The position numbers and the translations under genes are program-made. Source: Rossellomorea arthrocnemi (lineage in GTDB: Bacteria; Bacillota; Bacilli; Bacillales; Bacillaceae_B). From it: a stretch of DNA of 50,411 nucleotides. Below are positions 24,334-32,594 of the stretch, piece by piece. Under the pieces are notes generated by a model, which worked only from the letters and a program-made list of their open reading frames with translations, did no database searches and was not told where the DNA came from. How positions within the stretch are numbered: position 1 is the stretch's first letter; each line of letters begins with the position of its first letter. The stretch covers positions 1 to 50,411 of the forward strand of contig NZ_CAJGBF010000023.1 in NCBI RefSeq assembly GCF_904424705.1. The letters are read 5' to 3'.

Positions 24334-25710
24334 TCATTCAACTAATTCGACCTTCGCAACGGCTTCACAATGCATCGTCTGTGGGAACATGTCAACAGGC
24401 TGGACCTCGGTCGTCTTATATCCCCCGTCTTCCAGGATTCTAAGATCACGTGCAAGTGTTGCAGGGTTGCAGGAAACATAGACGACACGCTTCGGCTTCA
24501 TGGCAAGGATCGTATTCAGAAGTGCTTCATCACAGCCCTTTCGCGGGGGATCCACAACAAGGACATCCGCTTCAATTCCTTCTTTATACCAATCAGGAAT
24601 GACCACTTCCGCAGGTCCCGCTTTGAATTCCACATTCGTCATATCATTCAACGTGGCATTTTGCTTCGCGTCTTCAATCGCCTGAGGGACAATTTCGACC
24701 CCGTACACCTTCTTGGCCTTTTGAGCGAGGAATAATGAAATCGTCCCAATCCCGCAATATGCATCAATGACCGTTTCTTCTCCTTGTAAATCCGCATACT
24801 CCAATGCTTTATCATAAAGCACTTTCGTTTGTTCCGGATTCACCTGATAGAAGGATCTTGCCGAGATCGCAAACTTAACGTCCCCTATATAATCGTGGAT
24901 CACTTCTTCCCCCCATAAAGTATGGGTGGTGTCCCCCATGATCACGTTTGTTCTTTTGGGATTCACGTTATGAACGACCGATTTCAATCCTTCAATATTT
25001 TCAGTAAGTGCTTCAATGATGGCTTTCTTATGTGGAAGCTCAGGCGTCCGTGTGACCAACACCACCATCACTTCACCCGTCGTATACGCCGTCCGGGTCA
25101 TAATATGACGGAGGGTACCTTTATGATTCTTTTCATCATAGGGACGGACCTCCAGTTTTTCACAAATATCTTTCACTTGTTGAATCACTTCATCATTTTT
25201 TTCGTATTGAATGATGCATTTATCCATATCAATGATTTCATGACTGCGCTTTTGATAGAACCCGGCTACAAACCGCCCGTCCTTTTCCCCTACAGGAACC
25301 TGGGCTTTATTTCGATAGCGCCACGGTTCTTCCATTCCAAGGGCCGGGTGTACACTTATATCATAAAGCTTACCAATACGCTGCATCACGTCACGGACGT
25401 TCTTTTCTTTCGCTTTCAGCTGTCCTTCATAGGTCATATGCTGAATCTGGCAGCCTCCGCATTCCTTGTATATCGGACATGGGGGGGCTTGACGAAACGG
25501 ACTTTCCTTCGTGCGTTCCGTCAGTCGGCCGAAACCATACCCTTTACTCGTTTTCACTACCTTGACCTGTCCTTCTTCACCTGGAAGGGCGTCAGGAACG
25601 AATAATGGATATCCATCTACCTTTGTCACACCATTCCCGTCATGGGTCAGGTCTTGAAATACGGCTTCATCTATATAATCATTTTTTTGAACGGGTGCTT
25701 TTTTACTCAC
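24334..25710 (-). CDS. rlmCD: 23S rRNA (uracil-C5)-methyltransferase RlmCD
   Basis: A 458-residue enzyme of the RumA/TrmA family. It has an N-terminal TRAM domain (about 12-70), an iron-sulfur motif with Cys78, Cys84 and Cys87 ([10 protein letters not shown]), the SAM-binding motif [28 protein letters not shown], and the catalytic-cysteine motif [12 protein letters not shown]. In B. subtilis the orthologue (YefA) methylates U747 and U1939 of 23S rRNA. It starts with GTG at 25710 after AAAGGAAG. The order dagK ... rlmCD recalls B. subtilis dgkB-rlmCD, here separated by three small genes. Confidence 0.93.
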   Translation of the reverse strand: MSKKAPVQKNDYIDEAVFQDLTHDGNGVTKVDGYPLFVPDALPGEEGQVKVVKTSKGYGFGRLTERTKESPFRQAPPCPIYKECGGCQIQHMTYEGQLKAKEKNVRDVMQRIGKLYDISVHPALGMEEPWRYRNKAQVPVGEKDGRFVAGFYQKRSHEIIDMDKCIIQYEKNDEVIQQVKDICEKLEVRPYDEKNHKGTLRHIMTRTAYTTGEVMVVLVTRTPELPHKKAIIEALTENIEGLKSVVHNVNPKRTNVIMGDTTHTLWGEEVIHDYIGDVKFAISARSFYQVNPEQTKVLYDKALEYADLQGEETVIDAYCGIGTISLFLAQKAKKVYGVEIVPQAIEDAKQNATLNDMTNVEFKAGPAEVVIPDWYKEGIEADVLVVDPPRKGCDEALLNTILAMKPKRVVYVSCNPATLARDLRILEDGGYKTTEVQPVDMFPQTMHCEAVAKVELVE

Positions 25711-25788
25711 GTATATCTTCCTTTACGAATTCCTTTTTAAGACTCTACTGATTGTACCATAAATGGAGAAGGAGAATGAAACGGGATG

Positions 25789-25802
25789 GAGGTCCGTCCC
25801 TC
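25789..25802 (+). repeat. Copy of the dispersed GAGGTCCGTCCCTC repeat
   Basis: GAGGTCCGTCCCTC occurs exactly here, between the rlmCD start and the terminator of the next leftward gene. The same motif recurs at 2674, 30184, 30336, 34654 and 34680. Confidence 0.6.
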
Positions 25803-25808
25803 TCTATG

Positions 25809-25841
25809 TAAAAAAGCATCGAAACAGGATTGTCGATGCTT
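25809..25841 (-). terminator. Terminator of the monooxygenase unit
   Basis: AAGCATCGA (25814-25822) pairs with TCGATGCTT (25833-25841), and the A-run at 25809-25815 provides the U-tract on the leftward transcript. Confidence 0.8.
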
Positions 25842-25847
25842 GTTGGT

Positions 25848-26219
25848 TCAGGAAGAAGAGGGATTTTCCCTGTCTGCGGTCCGGATGGACTTGATGGCCT
25901 GTTTCAGATAAAACGTGAAGACTTCCCCTTTTTCTGCATCGGTCTCCTCGAGGGATTCTATGATACACTTGAAATTATCGATGAGGTGATCAGATTTCAT
26001 ACCCCTGCTCACCAATACGCTGTTCAGCCAGAGGGCATAATCGGAAAACACCTTCGATTCGTCAGCATTGGCAGCAGACTCCAGGTAGTTGAAATGGTGA
26101 ATATTATCTTCACAGCATTTTTTCCGACCAGTATCTCCGTATTTTTCATCCAATTCCGGGTATCGATCGTACAACTTTCCAACGGCTTCGTCTATGACAC
26201 TCTTATACTTATTTTCCAT
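25848..26219 (-). CDS. Helical protein of unknown function next to a monooxygenase
   Basis: A 123-residue, probably all-helical protein. The central stretch KKCCEDNIHHFNYLESAA followed by FSDYALWLNSVLVSRGMKSD has a Cys-Cys and paired histidines. The pattern Cys-x-x-Asp-x-x-x-His-x-x-Tyr-Leu is reminiscent of the helical bundle near cobalamin-binding or globin-like sensor domains, but I cannot confirm a family. Its ATG at 26219 overlaps the stop of the upstream monooxygenase gene (TGATG), so the two are coupled and probably work together. Cofactor binding is a guess. Confidence 0.6.
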   Translation of the reverse strand: MENKYKSVIDEAVGKLYDRYPELDEKYGDTGRKKCCEDNIHHFNYLESAANADESKVFSDYALWLNSVLVSRGMKSDHLIDNFKCIIESLEETDAEKGEVFTFYLKQAIKSIRTADRENPSSS

Positions 26220-26524
26220 CAGTACGCCACCACCTTGTACCGATCGATCGACGGAATGATGGATGCCAGTTCCTGATCCGGGTATTTCTTTTCCAATTCA
26301 TGAATCCGCTTATAGTCTTCACTCTGTACCCACTTCATAAAGTGTTCTTTCGTATCCCATTCCATATGGACCGTGATTTCTCCCGGCTTTTTCTCATTTT
26401 GTAAGAGCAGGAATCGTTGAAACCCTTCTGCTTCGTCTACCAAACCTGAACGGGAATGATAGATAGAAATGACTTCCTCCGCCTTTTCATCAGGAACCAC
26501 AAATGTTGAATGTACGATATACAT
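26219..26524 (-). CDS. Antibiotic biosynthesis monooxygenase-domain protein (HmoA/IsdG-like)
   Basis: A 101-residue ferredoxin-like protein of the ABM family (PF03992): MYIVHSTFVVPDEKAEEVIS, then EGFQRFLLLQNEKKPGEITV and HMEWDTKEHFMKWVQSEDYK. The family includes the heme-degrading enzymes HmoA, HmoB and IsdG as well as quinone monooxygenases; which reaction applies here is open. The start at 26524 fits family length, and AAGGGTGAG precedes it. The longer upstream frame (to 26659) has no family similarity. It is coupled to the helical protein gene downstream. Confidence 0.75.
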   Translation of the reverse strand: MYIVHSTFVVPDEKAEEVISIYHSRSGLVDEAEGFQRFLLLQNEKKPGEITVHMEWDTKEHFMKWVQSEDYKRIHELEKKYPDQELASIIPSIDRYKVVAY

Positions 26525-26763
26525 TGAACTCACCCTTCTTAGTGGAACATTGTCCGACTGCTTTTTATTCACTGTAACATAGTCAGGGAGTACCGGGAAA
26601 TACAAAGAGAACAGGATATGAAAATCGCTTCTATTATTTTTAAATTTATTCAAAGACAAATGTACATTTTCTAGTTATCTTGTCAAAACTTACCGCGTTT
26701 CTTCCGATACAAAAAGGGTAAAATGGTATGTGCAACAATTCTAGAAAGAGAAGGTAGATATAC

Positions 26764-27114
26764 ATGAACCCAGACTTCTTAGTAAACCTTATCCTCGTAG
26801 GGAATGTTTTTCTTGGAGTTTTATTCGCTCTCAAGTCAAGAAGGTGGTGGCTACCATATATACTAATCGGACTCACCTTTTTAACCCTGACTTTTGGATT
26901 CGGGATATCCCTTGTGCTGAATAAGGAATCGATCCTTGCTTATTTATTTGTGTTCGTGGTTGGACAATTGATATGGGTTTTTGCCTTTGTGATTGTCGCC
27001 CATCTATTGTCCTGGATTGTACGGAAGGTGCCTTTCCGTCATAAGCAGGAGATAGGCTGGGGCTTTTTGATCGGATTCCCTTTGACTTTTACTCTGTTTT
27101 TATTCGTTTACTAG
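26764..27114 (+). CDS. Small integral membrane protein of unknown function
   Basis: A 116-residue protein with four hydrophobic segments (about 5-22, 29-50, 58-85 and 98-115) and a basic loop RKVPFRHKQEIG before the last. I do not recognise a family. It is transcribed rightward, opposite to both neighbours, and converges on dagK with a shared terminator. GAGAAGG lies upstream of the ATG. Confidence 0.65.
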   Translation: MNPDFLVNLILVGNVFLGVLFALKSRRWWLPYILIGLTFLTLTFGFGISLVLNKESILAYLFVFVVGQLIWVFAFVIVAHLLSWIVRKVPFRHKQEIGWGFLIGFPLTFTLFLFVY

Positions 27115-27128
27115 AGAAACAAACATAC

Positions 27129-27167
27129 AAAAAAGGAATGCCACAATCGTCATGGCATTCCTTTTTT
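27129..27167. terminator. Bidirectional terminator between the membrane protein gene and dagK
   Basis: AAAAAAGGAATGCC (27129-27142) pairs with GGCATTCCTTTTTT (27154-27167). It has A and T runs on both sides and lies between convergent genes. Confidence 0.92.
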
Positions 27168-27169
27168 CA

Positions 27170-28084
27170 TTATATCGCTTTATCTTCCGGCCGGATCTTA
27201 TCAAATGGAACGAATACTTGCAGATGACGATACAAATTCTCGAATTCGGCTGGAAGGACCCCTCCAAGCTCTCCGTCAACATTCAGCTGCACTTTTTCTT
27301 TCGCCTTGATCTTGATTCGGTTGGCTTGTGTGTAAATGACGTTCGGATCGTTCACATGCTCTCCCCGTACTGCAAGGGACGCAATGCGGATAAATTCGGC
27401 CAGATTTGTTTTCTTCAGAATCAAGAGTGAAAATAAACCGTCATTGATTGAAGCATCGGGAGCCAGTTTCTCAAAGCCTCCGACCGAGTTCGTCAATCCG
27501 ATGAGGAAGAGCATCGCTTGTCCTTCAAACAACTTTCCATCATATTCGATCGATACATCGGTCGGTTTAATGGATGGAAGCATTTCAATGCCCTTCAAAT
27601 AATAAGCAAGCTGTCCCATCATGGTTTTAAGCTTACTCGGTACTTCATAGGTCAATTCCGTGATTCTTCCCCCACCAGCGATATTGATGAAATAGCGTTC
27701 ATTCATGCGTCCGATATCGACTGGAATGGTCTCACCCTTCGTGATCACATCAATGGCGGAGCTGATATCCTTAGGGATGTGCAGGGCACGGGCGAAGTCA
27801 TTCGTTGTCCCCATCGGAACAATCCCCAGCTTCGGCCGGTAGTCCTGTTCGGCTAAACCGTTGACGACTTCATTTAACGTACCGTCCCCACCTGCAGCCA
27901 CGACGATATCATATTTGCGTTCGACAGCGATTCGTGCCGCTTCAGTCGCATCCCCTTCACAAATGGTTGCGTGAACAGATGTTTCATATCCTGCCTGCTC
28001 CAATTTGATTAATACTTCCGCCAGATGCTTTTTAAAAAGCTCCCGTCCCGAAGTCGGATTGTATATAATTCGTGCTCGTTTCAT
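27170..28084 (-). CDS. dagK: Diacylglycerol kinase (DgkB/DagK)
   Basis: A 304-residue soluble lipid kinase. The N-terminal MKRARIIYNPTSGRE and the nucleotide motif VVAAGGDGTLNEVVNG (Gly-Gly-Asp-Gly at 65-68) are diagnostic, with VPMGTTNDFARAL following. DgkB (YerQ) phosphorylates diacylglycerol released during lipoteichoic acid synthesis and returns it to phospholipid. The ATG at 28084 gives the usual length. Earlier in-frame codons (to 28126) lack similarity. In B. subtilis dgkB lies close to gatCAB and rlmCD; here an accessory block separates it from gatB. Confidence 0.92.
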   Translation of the reverse strand: MKRARIIYNPTSGRELFKKHLAEVLIKLEQAGYETSVHATICEGDATEAARIAVERKYDIVVAAGGDGTLNEVVNGLAEQDYRPKLGIVPMGTTNDFARALHIPKDISSAIDVITKGETIPVDIGRMNERYFINIAGGGRITELTYEVPSKLKTMMGQLAYYLKGIEMLPSIKPTDVSIEYDGKLFEGQAMLFLIGLTNSVGGFEKLAPDASINDGLFSLLILKKTNLAEFIRIASLAVRGEHVNDPNVIYTQANRIKIKAKEKVQLNVDGELGGVLPAEFENLYRHLQVFVPFDKIRPEDKAI

Positions 28085-28452
28085 ACCCATCATCCTAATC
28101 TGTATTAGTTCAAAAAACTCGTCCATTTATATACCATCTTTTAACATCATATACCAATTTAATTTATTCATGCAAAAATTGTTAAGTGGGCCGGATTTAT
28201 TAAAGCGTCCACCGGTCAATATCATAACTCTTTTCATAAGAAAAATCTAATGAATTATGAAATTTCTCAAGGAGTAAACCAGTCTTTTCTGCTGACTGTT
28301 ACAAAATATTCATAATGAGCCCTCCCCTGTCATGATTCTTGACAAGAAGTACTTTTCCGACACTTTATTTATTAATTTTAGGATGAAGATGGCTTAAACA
28401 AACCACTCCAAACAAAAAACCGTCCAGAATATCAACCCGATATTCTGGACGG
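28085..28452. other. Gene-free stretch upstream of dagK
   Basis: AT-rich, with stop codons in all frames and no credible start with a binding site. It should contain the leftward dagK promoter, though no clear box pair stands out, and its left part holds the N-acetyltransferase terminator at 28414-28454. The motif AAGGAGTAAACCAG at about 28271 looks like a binding site but no open frame follows. Confidence 0.5.
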
Positions 28453-28454
28453 TT
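28414..28454 (-). terminator. Terminator of the methyltransferase/N-acetyltransferase operon
   Basis: A perfect 16-bp stem: AACCGTCCAGAATATC (28418-28433) pairs with 28439-28454 around a five-base loop, and the A-run before it forms the U-tract on the leftward strand. The stem covers the stop codon. Confidence 0.9.
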
Positions 28455-29259
28455 AAGGGAATAGTTTAATATTTCGCTTTTGTAAAAACTGGATGGATTC
28501 TTCAAGGGACCTCATATCAAAATGGTAGACTTCCCCAATAATGTCCTTCCATTTTTCCATATCCTTCATCTGATATTCCCGGATATTCCGGTAGGTCATG
28601 ACCTTCAACGTCTGGTTACGGAGAAAGTAGCATTGGTTGCCCTGGAAGCGGACGGCCGTAATTCTTCTCATGGTGATGTTATCATCAGAATCCAGGTAGG
28701 ATGCTTGTATGTCTGTCTCCAATTCTTCTTCCTCGAGCGGTAACCACTCGATTGTCTTTTTCACAAAAGACTTCCCGTTTGAACGACGGTCCACTTCAAA
28801 TTCACGGATGTCCTTCTGGGTGAAAATGATCTCCTCCCCGAATCCATGAAGAAGATGTTTTTGTCTCGCCTCGAGCTCGACAGGCTTCATAATGGGAGAA
28901 CCATATCCCACATCAACATAAAGCTTCCGGTTCTCAATCAAAATCATCAATCCAAGGTGTCCCGGATTCACTCTGACAAATTGACAATGAAAACCTAATT
29001 TTTTCAAGAGCCTTCCAAAGTTAATGTTTAACGTAAAGCAGGTTCCCCCCCATCCTTTCTGATGGAGATTTTCTGCAAATGTCTCTAATGAGGGGACGAA
29101 GGACTCTCCCTTGGAGAAGTAATAAAATTTACTGAACGTCTCATAGGGAATCCGAATCAAATGCTGCTGAATCAGCCGCTGTAAGTAGTTTAATGTAGGG
29201 AGCTCTATTTCCATATTTAAATAGTTTACATAATTTTTCACTGCTTCCAATCGGATCAC
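28453..29259 (-). CDS. Arylamine N-acetyltransferase
   Basis: A 268-residue NAT-fold enzyme. The catalytic triad is visible as Cys74 in GWGGTCFTLN, His101 in VNPGHLGLMI and Asp116 in YVDVGYGSP. The motif usually reads RGGxCxE, so Trp-Gly-Gly-Thr-Cys-Phe is a variant. These cytosolic enzymes acetylate aromatic amines with acetyl-CoA, or act in secondary metabolism. It starts with GTG at 29259, only five bases after the stop of the methyltransferase gene, so the pair forms an operon. Confidence 0.88.
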   Translation of the reverse strand: MIRLEAVKNYVNYLNMEIELPTLNYLQRLIQQHLIRIPYETFSKFYYFSKGESFVPSLETFAENLHQKGWGGTCFTLNINFGRLLKKLGFHCQFVRVNPGHLGLMILIENRKLYVDVGYGSPIMKPVELEARQKHLLHGFGEEIIFTQKDIREFEVDRRSNGKSFVKKTIEWLPLEEEELETDIQASYLDSDDNITMRRITAVRFQGNQCYFLRNQTLKVMTYRNIREYQMKDMEKWKDIIGEVYHFDMRSLEESIQFLQKRNIKLFP

Positions 29260-29264
29260 TCTTT

Positions 29265-30044
29265 CTACTTTTTCATCAGACAGACTGTAAACTGGTGCTG
29301 AAGAGTAAACTCATGGAGAGAATCGTAACGCCTGGACAAGAAGGTATGTAAAGATTGCAGTAACCCTTCTTTCTCCGTATCCTCTAAATGAGAGAGCCAG
29401 GAAAGGGATCCCACGCGCTCGCACCAGGACTGTAAGGTAAAATCGACCATATAATAAAATGTATAAAAATCTTTCAACGTAAATTCAGCTTGCTGCCATT
29501 CTAACAACCATTCCACGGGAAAACCATTTACTTGATTGTTGGGATCAACTTTTGCTTCCGGGGGTGTCAGATCGATATATTCATTTAAAAACGTCATCGT
29601 ATCCTTGACGACTTCCTGATTCGTTAAAACACTTGAGTCGCTTACAATGAACGTTCCTTTTTCCTTCAATATCCGCTTCATTTCACTTATCGCCTTCGGG
29701 CGGTCGAATAGATGCCAGCTTCTGTGGATCATCGTGATCTCATAGTATTGATCTGGAAGATTGGTTGATTCAGCTGTACCAGTGAGATAAGGAATCTCAA
29801 GGTATTGCTTGCTTTCCAATGCCTTGGCTGTTTTTCTCAGGTCGATAGAAGGCTCGACCCCGATCACCTCGGCTCCACGCTTATGGAGTTTTCTTGTCAG
29901 GGCTCCGGTACCTGAACCAATTTCAGCCACTTTTCTACCTTCCCACACAATTCCTCTTACCTTCAATGAATCAAAAAATTGATGCGGAATATCATCACAA
30001 GACGCAGCATAACGGGAGGTCACATTACCAAAATTCACTTCCAT
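29265..30044 (-). CDS. Class I SAM-dependent methyltransferase
   Basis: A 259-residue methyltransferase. Motif I is VAEIGSGTGALTRKLHKRG near residue 40, motif II is VIGVEPSIDLR, and the later LKEKGTFIVSDSS matches motif III. The N-terminus FGNVTSRYAASCDDIP resembles the UbiE/YcgJ group that acts on small molecules; the substrate is unknown. GGGAAGAGAG precedes the ATG at 30044. It is the first gene of the operon with the N-acetyltransferase, and the two could modify the same compound, which is inference. Confidence 0.87.
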   Translation of the reverse strand: MEVNFGNVTSRYAASCDDIPHQFFDSLKVRGIVWEGRKVAEIGSGTGALTRKLHKRGAEVIGVEPSIDLRKTAKALESKQYLEIPYLTGTAESTNLPDQYYEITMIHRSWHLFDRPKAISEMKRILKEKGTFIVSDSSVLTNQEVVKDTMTFLNEYIDLTPPEAKVDPNNQVNGFPVEWLLEWQQAEFTLKDFYTFYYMVDFTLQSWCERVGSLSWLSHLEDTEKEGLLQSLHTFLSRRYDSLHEFTLQHQFTVCLMKK

Positions 30045-30400
30045 TCACTCTCTTCCCCTATCATAATTGATTTTCACTCAACTGAACGTTACGATTTCAT
30101 GTCAACTCCATCACAAACCCGCCCAACACACAACACTTCATATATACTACACACATTCTGTATCCCGACCTAAAACTCCTGCCGAGGGACGGACCTCGCT
30201 TAACTTTATATCGTCATAATTCATAATCCTTTAAATGGATCGGTTACTTTAAGAAATTATCCTGTTTCGCCCGGTGATAAACCTTATAGGAAATTATATT
30301 TCTATCATTTAATAGGGGAATTCATTTAAGAAACAGAGGTCCGTCCCTCACTACAAAAAAAAACGGTCATTTGAAATGACCGTTTGGTGTGTGGTGTTCT
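30045..30400. other. Gene-free stretch with an inverted pair of dispersed repeats
   Basis: No credible gene is present. GAGGGACGGACCTC at 30184-30197 and its reverse complement at 30336-30349 are perfect 14-bp copies facing each other 138 bases apart. The sequence between is AT-rich without coding sense. The left part should include the methyltransferase promoter and the right part holds the XRE gene terminator. Confidence 0.55.
30361..30385 (-). terminator. Terminator of the XRE regulator gene
   Basis: AAACGGTCAT (30361-30370) pairs with ATGACCGTTT (30376-30385), preceded by a run of A residues that is a U-run on the leftward transcript. Confidence 0.85.
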
Positions 30401-30781
30401 TTAGTTATTGGCTCCTGCTGCGATCCGCTTTACGTTTTGTTCGGCGGTTTTGGTAAGGTCTGGAGTGAATCCGTTTTTCATTCGGTGATTTTCTTCATTG
30501 AAGTAGTCTTGAACTTCCTGGTCAAATTCTATTTCGATGAGATCACGAATGTCTGTAATTCTTAGGGCGATCATAATGGATACAAGATGAGCCACCGTTA
30601 AGGATTTCTTCTTGAAATTCACTAGTTCATTGATCGTCGCCACTCTTAAACCTGTTAAGCGATGAAGATCGCCTTGAGTCAAGCCTCTTTCGCGCAGGAT
30701 TTCTCCCAATTTAATGTGAATTTTATGGGGAAATTTATTTAGCGCTTCTATCACAATTGTATTTGTCTTTTGGTGAATCAT
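30401..30781 (-). CDS. XRE-family helix-turn-helix regulator
   Basis: A 126-residue protein with a Cro/C1-type helix-turn-helix at about residues 22-80 (KLGEILRERGLTQGDLHRLT, then GLRVATINELVNFKKKSLTV). The tail of about 40 residues is charged and carries no recognised domain. It belongs to the HTH_26-like group of small regulators. GAGGAG lies upstream of the ATG. Its target is unknown; it stands alone between two terminator-bounded units. Confidence 0.8.
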   Translation of the reverse strand: MIHQKTNTIVIEALNKFPHKIHIKLGEILRERGLTQGDLHRLTGLRVATINELVNFKKKSLTVAHLVSIMIALRITDIRDLIEIEFDQEVQDYFNEENHRMKNGFTPDLTKTAEQNVKRIAAGANN

Positions 30782-30946
30782 GATGCTTCAACTCCTCATC
30801 CTATACCATATTAACGTGAATCAGGAGATTCGTGAACCGGGAATAAATACCATGACGAAGGGTATTTATTACCGTTTCATTTCGAGCATAGAAGAGGACA
30901 CCATGAACCACGTAGGAGAAGTCGGCGAAACCAGATTCCCGAAGCC

Positions 30947-31513
30947 CTACATCAATACGCTTTGGACCAGGCTCGTCTTCAAGCTTTCGTACACTTCCTG
31001 CCATACTTCTTTATCCTCACTATATTGAGAGTTCAAACGTTGAATCATTTCTTTTTGTTTTTCAGGGAAAAGCTCATGATCCCTTGGCGGTAGCTTCGCC
31101 CGCTCATCATCTACGATTTTCTTCACCATGGGTGCTCTTGGCCCCCACACCAGCTTTTCATTTCCTTCGCGATCGATAAAAATAAAGACCGGGATTGCTC
31201 TCGACGTCCCATTGGTTAAATATTGGTCCATCAGTTCAAGATGTTCGTCCCGCAGGATCATCCGTACATCCAGATTGGCTGCCTCAGCCACTTTGAGAAG
31301 GATCGGGACGTTCAGCATGGCATCCCCACACCAATCCTCTGTGATGGCAATCACCCGTAATGAATGGTCTCCCAGTTGGTTCAACACCTCTATATCTTCT
31401 TCCGGAATGCTAAAGTTCTTCCGGATGGTTTCCGTATTTTCTTTGTGAACACTCATATCTTCTATGTAATCTTTAGATGTCATTCCTTTATCAAACCATT
31501 GTTCTAAGTCCAT
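30947..31513 (-). CDS. Thioredoxin-like protein (Thioredoxin_9 type)
   Basis: A 188-residue protein with a thioredoxin fold. The active-site region is ITEDWCGDAMLNVPILLKVA, with a single cysteine followed by Gly-Asp-Ala instead of the CxxC pair, and the cis-proline stretch is TSRAIPVFIFIDREG. This matches bacillus proteins of the Thioredoxin_9 family (PF14595), which are not classical disulfide reductases. I chose the ATG at 31513 (MDLEQWFDKG) because GGAGGAGG lies upstream; the frame extends further without support. It has no coupled partner. Confidence 0.82.
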   Translation of the reverse strand: MDLEQWFDKGMTSKDYIEDMSVHKENTETIRKNFSIPEEDIEVLNQLGDHSLRVIAITEDWCGDAMLNVPILLKVAEAANLDVRMILRDEHLELMDQYLTNGTSRAIPVFIFIDREGNEKLVWGPRAPMVKKIVDDERAKLPPRDHELFPEKQKEMIQRLNSQYSEDKEVWQEVYESLKTSLVQSVLM

Positions 31514-31934
31514 TCTTCTTCCTCCTCCAGTGTTCCATCCAATCGGAATCACTGCACACTTTTCTCGGAAAATCTCTCTCTAGCATATGCATGTTCTTCG
31601 TAATCTACAAGTGAAATCCATTTAGAAACGAACCGAAATTTCAATTGTGCGATTATGCCTGTAGGAATATAATATAAGAAAAGATACTCCGTGAACAGGT
31701 TCGAATGAACTGCTCTTGGGTGATACCCTTTCACCTGAAAAAAAGGAATAGCTTATAAGGCTACTCCTCAACTATTTTTCCAGAGGGGGATGGAAACAGG
31801 TAAGTATGGTTAGAGCTATATCTTTCATACATCTTTTCTTGACAGAAAAAAAAGCTGACTCAATTGTCAGTTTCATCCTCACATTTTTTGGTTAAATTAA
31901 ATGGATATAGGATTACTCTTTTAATTGACTCACC
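31514..31934. other. Stretch with two leftward terminators and no firm gene
   Basis: A 61-codon leftward frame (31549-31734, GTG start) has no clear binding site and I do not accept it. Two hairpins with U-runs on the leftward strand stand in tandem: CTGAC/GTCAG at 31855-31870 with the A-run 31846-31853, and AGGAATAGC/GCTACTCCT (31744-31752 with 31760-31768) with the A-run before it. They would end the DUF4257 operon. Confidence 0.5.
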
Positions 31935-32099
31935 TTAAACATCCTGTGATTTCTCAATTATTTTTGCCACTTTATTGTAGTAGTAGTTCAGCTCGACTAG
32001 GCTATCTGCCTCCTTCAGTCTCTTTAGATAATGGCTCGCTTTTTCATAGTCTTCTGGTGGCAGTTCAACCTTGATTCTTTTTTTCTTCCACTTCGCCAA
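31935..32099 (-). CDS. 54-residue helical protein overlapping the DUF4257-like gene
   Basis: A short gene starting with TTG at 32099, six bases after GAGGTGA, inside the end of the DUF4257-like gene in another frame. The protein begins MAKWKKKRIKVELPPEDYEK and continues with a charged helix LKEADSLVELNYYYNKVAKI. The binding site, the plausible protein composition and the similarity to the small protein at 32595-32750 all support it: over 23 aligned positions 11 residues agree, including L-K, A, S, V-E, Y-Y, I and E-K. The function is unknown. It should be co-translated with the membrane protein. Confidence 0.65.
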   Translation of the reverse strand: MAKWKKKRIKVELPPEDYEKASHYLKRLKEADSLVELNYYYNKVAKIIEKSQDV

Positions 32100-32493
32100 C
32101 AGGTTTCACCTCATTATGGTTTGGAGATCCTCCCTTAGAGGTCGGTTCGAGCTGATAATGAGATAGCTCTTGAATATAGGATGCTTTGGTACTTGCTAAA
32201 TTCTGTTCGATTTTTCGTGTGATAACGGAACTTCCCCCGATTCCTGATAATAAACTAATATAGATCGCATACCAGATCGGGACTGTATCGACTACCGGCA
32301 GCACTGATAAATATCCTGCTAGAATCCCTATGATAATATCCTTTGTTGAGCCAAAAAGATAATGCTTCTCCCCTTGATCATCGATAAATTTTCTTGGAAA
32401 AGTGAAATGACCATTTTTGAAAACCAGAATATGTCCTAAGCCTCCAATACCACCCATTAACATTGGCAACAAGATCACTTCGAATAAGGACAT
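32065..32493 (-). CDS. DUF4257-like small membrane protein
   Basis: A 142-residue protein with about three membrane segments: MSLFEVILLPMLMGGIGGLG, then a polar stretch KFIDDQGEKHYLFGSTKDII, then IGILAGYLSVLP and IWYAIYISLLSGIGGSSVI. A basic-acidic tail of about 45 residues follows. The pattern resembles DUF4257 proteins of Bacillus, whose role is unknown. The ATG at 32493 follows GAGGGTGG by six bases. The 54-residue gene starts inside its last codons, so the two are coupled. Confidence 0.7.
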   Translation of the reverse strand: MSLFEVILLPMLMGGIGGLGHILVFKNGHFTFPRKFIDDQGEKHYLFGSTKDIIIGILAGYLSVLPVVDTVPIWYAIYISLLSGIGGSSVITRKIEQNLASTKASYIQELSHYQLEPTSKGGSPNHNEVKPVGEVEEKKNQG

Positions 32494-32594
32494 TCTATCC
32501 ACCCTCTGGAATCATTTACTATTATTATACATTATTTACAGAAAATTCTGAATAGATAATTGGACGCAATTTTGTCCACTAAAGGAGCGCCATT

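Noticed and set aside
24922..25605. 227-codon rightward frame
   Set aside because: It is antisense to rlmCD, whose protein family match is clear over its full length.
31549..31734. 61-codon leftward frame with GTG start
   Set aside because: There is no ribosome binding site, it overlaps the thioredoxin-like gene's leader and it has no recognised similarity. It could be revisited if conserved in relatives.
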